DNA from: CAYJQO01 sp964372445
GTDB lineage: Bacteria; Patescibacteriota; Minisyncoccia; UBA6257; GWB1-50-10
Assembly: GCA_964372445.1 (NCBI GenBank)
Contig: CAYJQO010000026.1
Location: forward strand, 1 to 8,770
Direction: 5' to 3'
Length of the DNA stretch: 8,770 nucleotides
The notes below the pieces were generated by a model. That model was not told where the DNA came from and ran no database searches. It saw only the letters and a list, made by a program, of their open reading frames with translations. The position numbers and the translations under genes are program-made. This document shows, one piece after another, positions 6,491 to 8,770 of this stretch. Positions within the stretch are counted from its first letter, which is position 1, and every line of letters starts with the position of its first letter.

Positions 6491-7702
6491 TCAGCAAATC
6501 ACGCCGCCGCCGAGGAGCTCACCGTCTGGGCCGTAGCACACCGCGGACTGGCCAGGAGCCACGAACCGCTGCGGCTCATCGAAGGTGAGCCTGGCGCCAC
6601 CAGTCCCTGCCGGGGTGAGCGTCGCCGGGGCGAGCGGCTGACGATAGCGAACGCGTGCAAAAACCTGCATTACTTTGGCTGGTGGCACCCCGGCAACGAA
6701 ATGTATCCCCGTAAGCTCAACCTCACTCCGGTAGAGTGCCGGATGGTCGGGCCGATTGGCAACGGTCACCCGGTTCGCCACGACGTCTTTCCCGGTGACG
6801 TAGAACGGGGTCCCGCCCCCGATGCCCAACCCATGCCGCTGCCCAATGGTACGGTACCAGGCACCGTCGTGCTCACCAACCCGCTCTCCGGTCGTAGTCA
6901 GAATCGTCCCTCGTTTCGGCGGGATGTGCCGCTTGAGAAACCCATCGAGCGGCACCTTCCCAAGGAAGCAGATGCCTTGGGAATCCTTCTTCGCCGCTGT
7001 CGGCAACCCTGCCTCCCGAGCCAGCGCTCGCACCTCGCTCTTTAGGTAGCCCCCGATGGGGAAGAGGCAGTGCCGGAGCTGCTCCTGTGTGAGCGTCCAG
7101 AGAAAGTACGATTGGTCCTTATTCGTATCTTTCGCTGCGAACAAACCCCAGGCGGCAGGCTCCTGTTGAGCCGCAGCTCTCGGAGCCCCGACGGGCTCGG
7201 CCTCCGACATCCGTCGGAGCCGTCGGGGCGAGAGCGCAGGGCGCGATTCACCGCTGGAGCGAATCGACGCCCGGTGCGATGAGACAGGAACCTGCCGCCG
7301 TACCACGTAGTGCCCCGTCGCAATACCGTCCGCCCCGAGCGCGAGCGCCCGCTCGAGGAACAACCCAAACTTGATACGCTTGTTGCACATCACGTCCGGG
7401 TTCGGCGTGATCCCCTCCCGGTACCCTCGAACCAGGTAGCCCACCACGTCCCGCTGGTACTCCTCCTCGAAGTCGAACACGTAGAACGGGATCCCGAGGT
7501 GGCCGGCCACCCGCCGCGCATCCTCCGCGTCCCGCTCGGCGCAGCCGTCAAGGTTGTAGCAGCGCAAGTGAACCCCGGTCACGTCGTAGCCCTGTCGCTT
7601 CAAGAGCAAGGTGGCAACGGAGCTGTCCACCCCGCCCGACATGGCGATGAACACCCGTCGACCCAGCTTAGGGTAACTATTTTTTGACCGGATGCTTGAC
7701 AT
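6491..7702 (-). CDS. mnmA: tRNA-uridine 2-sulfurtransferase MnmA (TrmU) carrying an in-frame insertion
   Basis: MnmA uses ATP and a sulfur donor to convert U34 in the wobble position of Glu, Gln and Lys tRNAs to 2-thiouridine. The 403-residue product shows the PP-loop ATPase motif SGGVDSS (22-28), the catalytic-cysteine segment NPDVMCNKRIKF (101-112, C106), ATGHY (128-132), KDQSYFLWTL (195-204) and the second catalytic segment DSQGICFLG (240-248, C245). A C-terminal beta-barrel region follows (GQRHGLGIGGGTPFYV, ~287-302, onward). The family is about 360 residues; the excess comes from an Arg/Ala/Pro/Ser-rich segment at about 135-184 between ATGHY and KDQSYF, encoded by the palindromic element at 7151-7299. 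All catalytic residues remain and the frame stays open, so the enzyme is probably functional. The ATG at 7702 has AAGG 5 bases upstream; ATG 7726 and TTG 7744 fall within the promoter and are unlikely. No terminator is evident after the stop. Confidence 0.96.
   Translation of the reverse strand: MSSIRSKNSYPKLGRRVFIAMSGGVDSSVATLLLKRQGYDVTGVHLRCYNLDGCAERDAEDARRVAGHLGIPFYVFDFEEEYQRDVVGYLVRGYREGITPNPDVMCNKRIKFGLFLERALALGADGIATGHYVVRRQVPVSSHRASIRSSGESRPALSPRRLRRMSEAEPVGAPRAAAQQEPAAWGLFAAKDTNKDQSYFLWTLTQEQLRHCLFPIGGYLKSEVRALAREAGLPTAAKKDSQGICFLGKVPLDGFLKRHIPPKRGTILTTTGERVGEHDGAWYRTIGQRHGLGIGGGTPFYVTGKDVVANRVTVANRPDHPALYRSEVELTGIHFVAGVPPAKVMQVFARVRYRQPLAPATLTPAGTGGARLTFDEPQRFVAPGQSAVCYGPDGELLGGGVIC
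7151..7299. repeat. 149-bp palindromic element inserted in frame in mnmA
   Basis: The ends form 16-base inverted repeats with one mismatch (7151-7166 against 7284-7299); in mnmA mRNA that mismatch becomes a G-U pair, so all 16 positions pair. Inside is a long GC-rich hairpin with three paired blocks: GCTCTCG/CGAGAGC (7176-7182, 7229-7235), CCCCGACGG/CCGTCGGGG (7186-7194, 7220-7228) and CTCCGAC/GTCGGAG (7202-7208, 7213-7219, loop ATCC). A second stem, CGATTC/GAATCG, lies at 7244-7249/7261-7266. The element encodes roughly residues 135-184 of MnmA, where the family has only a short loop. It resembles in principle the Rickettsia palindromic elements, which insert in frame into genes; family membership is not shown. 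No target-site duplication is evident. Confidence 0.7.
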
Positions 7703-7723
7703 GGTAACCTTAAAAAGTATACT
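7696..7723 (+). promoter_or_regulatory. Promoter of the 71-residue membrane protein gene (plus strand)
   Basis: TTGACA (7696-7701), a 16-base spacer, then TATACT (7718-7723). The -35 overlaps the mnmA start codon. The -10 ends 54 bases before the ATG at 7778, giving a leader of about 48 bases with a strong ribosome-binding site. The -10 is part of the palindrome AGTATACT shared with the mnmA promoter. Confidence 0.8.
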
Positions 7724-7744
7724 CATGGGTAGCCAACTTTTCAA
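7716..7744 (-). promoter_or_regulatory. Promoter of mnmA (minus strand), sharing its -10 with the divergent promoter
   Basis: On the minus strand there is TTGAAA (7744-7739), a 17-base spacer, then TATACT (7721-7716). The -10 ends 13 bases before the mnmA ATG, so the expected transcript starts about 8 bases upstream of the start codon, with AAGG at its very 5' end. Confidence 0.8.
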
Positions 7745-7777
7745 AGCTCCATACGCTCTTCAACTAAAGGAGGTTGC

Positions 7778-7993
7778 ATGAACTACCCGCCGTACCTCAA
7801 CCCGTACGCCGAGGAACAGGAACACGAGACGGGCTTCGCCGCCAAGGTAGCGACGATGTGCACACGCATGCCCCTTCCCATCCTATGGCTGCTCAATGTT
7901 TTCGCGCTTCTCGCAGGACTTGTTTTCTTCGGCACGCTGGCAGCGCTATGGTACCCGCTCTGGTACCTGTACTTCCGGCTTGGCCGGAAATAG
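7778..7993 (+). CDS. Small hypothetical membrane protein, 71 residues
   Basis: I do not recognise this protein. It has a polar, acidic N-terminus rich in Pro and Tyr (NYPPYLNPYAEEQEHE, 2-17). One clear membrane helix follows at about residues 34-58, then an aromatic stretch (LWYPLWYLYFRLGRK, 57-71) that could be a second short or interfacial helix with a basic cytoplasmic end. AAAGGAGG lies 4 bases before the ATG, an almost perfect Shine-Dalgarno, and a consensus-like promoter lies upstream. A 11-bp hairpin begins 7 bases after the stop. These signals make it a convincing small gene. Two other frames are open over the same stretch but have no such start signals. Confidence 0.8.
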   Translation: MNYPPYLNPYAEEQEHETGFAAKVATMCTRMPLPILWLLNVFALLAGLVFFGTLAALWYPLWYLYFRLGRK

Positions 7994-8000
7994 GAAATGC

Positions 8001-8025
8001 AATGGCCCATCTTTGATGGGCCATT
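8001..8025 (+). terminator. Perfect 11-bp hairpin after the 71-residue gene
   Basis: AATGGCCCATC (8001-8011) and GATGGGCCATT (8015-8025) pair perfectly around TTT. No T-run follows on the plus strand (ACGCTTGC), so it may terminate weakly, stabilise the mRNA 3' end, or insulate the efp promoter that starts 4 bases later. Confidence 0.6.
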
Positions 8026-8029
8026 ACGC

Positions 8030-8057
8030 TTGCATCTCTCGACCGGTCCGCTACAAT
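8030..8057 (+). promoter_or_regulatory. Promoter of efp
   Basis: TTGCAT (8030-8035), a 16-base spacer, then TACAAT (8052-8057, 5 of 6 matches to consensus). The -10 ends only 10 bases before the efp ATG, so the transcript should begin 0-5 bases upstream of the start codon. No ribosome-binding site fits in that space, and none is present. Confidence 0.7.
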
Positions 8058-8067
8058 ACACACCGCC

Positions 8068-8637
8068 ATGCTTTCCTACAACGAGCTCAAAGCCGGCACG
8101 CTCTTCATTAAGGATGGGGAACCGTACGAGGTCCTCGAGTACGCGTTCATCCGGATGCAGCAGCGCAAGCCCGTCACGCAGCTCAAGATCAAAAACCTGA
8201 TCTCGGGGAAGGTGCAAAACTACGCCGCGCACCAGAACGAATCGTTCGGGGAAGCTGAGATTGACGTGGTGCCCGTTACCTTCATCTACCACGGGAAGGG
8301 TGAGTACTGGTTCCATGAGCAGGGCAACCCGAAGCATCGCTTCGCGCTCCCCGATGAGGTCGTCGGCGACGCTGGAGAGTTCCTCAAGCAGAACACAGAG
8401 GTACGATCGTTCAGGTTCGGCGAGCGAATCATCAACATCGAGCTCGCCGTGAAGGTGGACCTCCGGGTCACCGAGGCGCCGCCCGCAATCCGCGGCGACA
8501 CGGCCCAGGGCGGCACCAAGGCGGTGACGCTCGAGACCGGGGCCAAGGTGAACGTTCCCCTCTTCATCAACGAAGGCGACACCGTCCGGGTGAATACCCA
8601 GACAGGCGAGTATGTAGAGCGGATGGAGAAGGGCTGA
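8068..8637 (+). CDS. efp: Translation elongation factor P
   Basis: EF-P enters the ribosome between the P and E sites and rescues ribosomes stalled on consecutive prolines. The 189-residue product has the normal length and three beta-barrel domains: a KOW-like domain I (ELKAG, DGEPYEVLE, 6-24), a central domain II (~66-128), and a C-terminal domain III with the family signature (RGDTAQGGTKAVTLETGAKV...VPLF, 142-166). The domain I loop that normally reads PGKG, with the lysine that gets modified, reads MQQRK (30-34). Ungapped alignment from EPY to the KNL-type segment puts Q32 at the position of E. coli K34, with R33 and K34 next to it. No modification gene (epmA, epmB, earP) is visible nearby. 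The start at 8068 has no Shine-Dalgarno and lies close to the -10, consistent with a leaderless mRNA. A hairpin follows the stop. Confidence 0.96.
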   Translation: MLSYNELKAGTLFIKDGEPYEVLEYAFIRMQQRKPVTQLKIKNLISGKVQNYAAHQNESFGEAEIDVVPVTFIYHGKGEYWFHEQGNPKHRFALPDEVVGDAGEFLKQNTEVRSFRFGERIINIELAVKVDLRVTEAPPAIRGDTAQGGTKAVTLETGAKVNVPLFINEGDTVRVNTQTGEYVERMEKG

Positions 8638-8664
8638 TCTCTCGCAAGCTTGCAAGATTGCATG

Positions 8665-8690
8665 AAAGCTGGTACAACAGTACCAGCTTT
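8665..8690 (+). terminator. Perfect 11-bp hairpin after efp
   Basis: AAAGCTGGTAC (8665-8675) and GTACCAGCTTT (8680-8690) pair perfectly around AACA, 27 bases after the efp stop. The 3' arm ends in TTT followed by GTT, a short tail, so termination is likely but perhaps not complete. Confidence 0.75.
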
Positions 8691-8718
8691 GTTCAAGTAA
8701 CCATTTTCACAATTTAAT
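8689..8718 (+). promoter_or_regulatory. Possible promoter for the gene starting at 8732
   Basis: TTGTTC (8689-8694), an 18-base spacer, then TTTAAT (8713-8718) in an A/T-rich gap after the efp hairpin. The matches are moderate and the A/T content makes chance matches likely. Confidence 0.35.
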
Positions 8719-8731
8719 ATTTGGAGGGTGT

Positions 8732-8770
8732 ATGGAAGAGAAAAAGATGTTTTTGATCTGCGTCGTCTGG
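8732..8770 (+). CDS. Start of an unidentified gene, cut by window edge
   Basis: GGAGGG lies 3 bases before the ATG at 8732, and 13 open codons reach the window edge. The visible residues, MEEKKMFLICVVW, are a short charged start followed by hydrophobic residues, which could begin a membrane helix or signal peptide. Nothing more can be said about function. Confidence 0.6.
   Translation, partial: MEEKKMFLICVVW

Noticed and set aside
7151..7299. The mnmA insertion as an insertion sequence, intron or CRISPR repeat
   Set aside because: It is too short for a transposase, the reading frame continues through it, and there is no spaced repeat series; a palindromic repeat read in frame fits better.
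7703..7744. Earlier mnmA starts (ATG 7726, TTG 7744)
   Set aside because: They lie in or upstream of the -10 box, so would not be on the transcript from that promoter; ATG 7702 has AAGG at proper spacing.
7783..8655. Long minus-strand open frame of 290 codons
   Set aside because: It lies antisense to efp and the 71-residue gene, has no start signals, and its content follows from the GC-rich codon pattern of efp.

Overview
The window looks like a chromosomal stretch from a small-genome bacterium of the Candidate Phyla Radiation (Patescibacteria, Parcubacteria-like). This is inferred from gene content, not from a marker-gene search. The pointers are a multi-CxxC zinc-ribbon protein of a type I associate with this group, a bacterial aspartyl-tRNA synthetase without its usual insertion domain, a ComEC split into two adjacent genes, an EF-P with an unusual loop, and small orphan membrane proteins. 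TGA serves as a normal stop (aspS, mnmA and efp end with it), so there is no sign of the Gracilibacteria/SR1 recoding. The DNA is GC-rich except for most of the zinc-ribbon gene and the short intergenic gaps.

Layout. Positions 1-2836 (minus) hold aspS followed 2 bases later by the zinc-ribbon gene, which runs off the left edge. A perfect 12-bp hairpin separates aspS from an orphan 139-residue gene (2995-3414, minus). Positions 3534-5847 (minus) hold a two-gene unit: the membrane part of ComEC, then a metallo-beta-lactamase-fold protein whose start overlaps the comEC end. A T-tailed terminator precedes comEC and closes a four-helix membrane protein gene (5935-6378, minus) that has its own strong promoter. 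mnmA (6491-7702, minus) is transcribed away from a small membrane-protein gene (7778-7993, plus), and the two share one palindromic -10 box. efp (8068-8637, plus) follows, bracketed by hairpins. The last 39 bases begin another plus-strand gene.

Functionally this is a translation-heavy neighbourhood (AspRS, the tRNA 2-thiouridylase MnmA, EF-P) with a DNA-uptake module (ComEC plus its hydrolase) in the middle. The most notable points are: a 149-bp palindromic element read through in frame inside mnmA, resembling in principle the Rickettsia palindromic elements; a short repeat-like insertion in frame inside aspS; the AspRS domain loss; the EF-P loop without the usual lysine; the shared symmetric promoter; and an apparent split between leaderless and Shine-Dalgarno-led genes.
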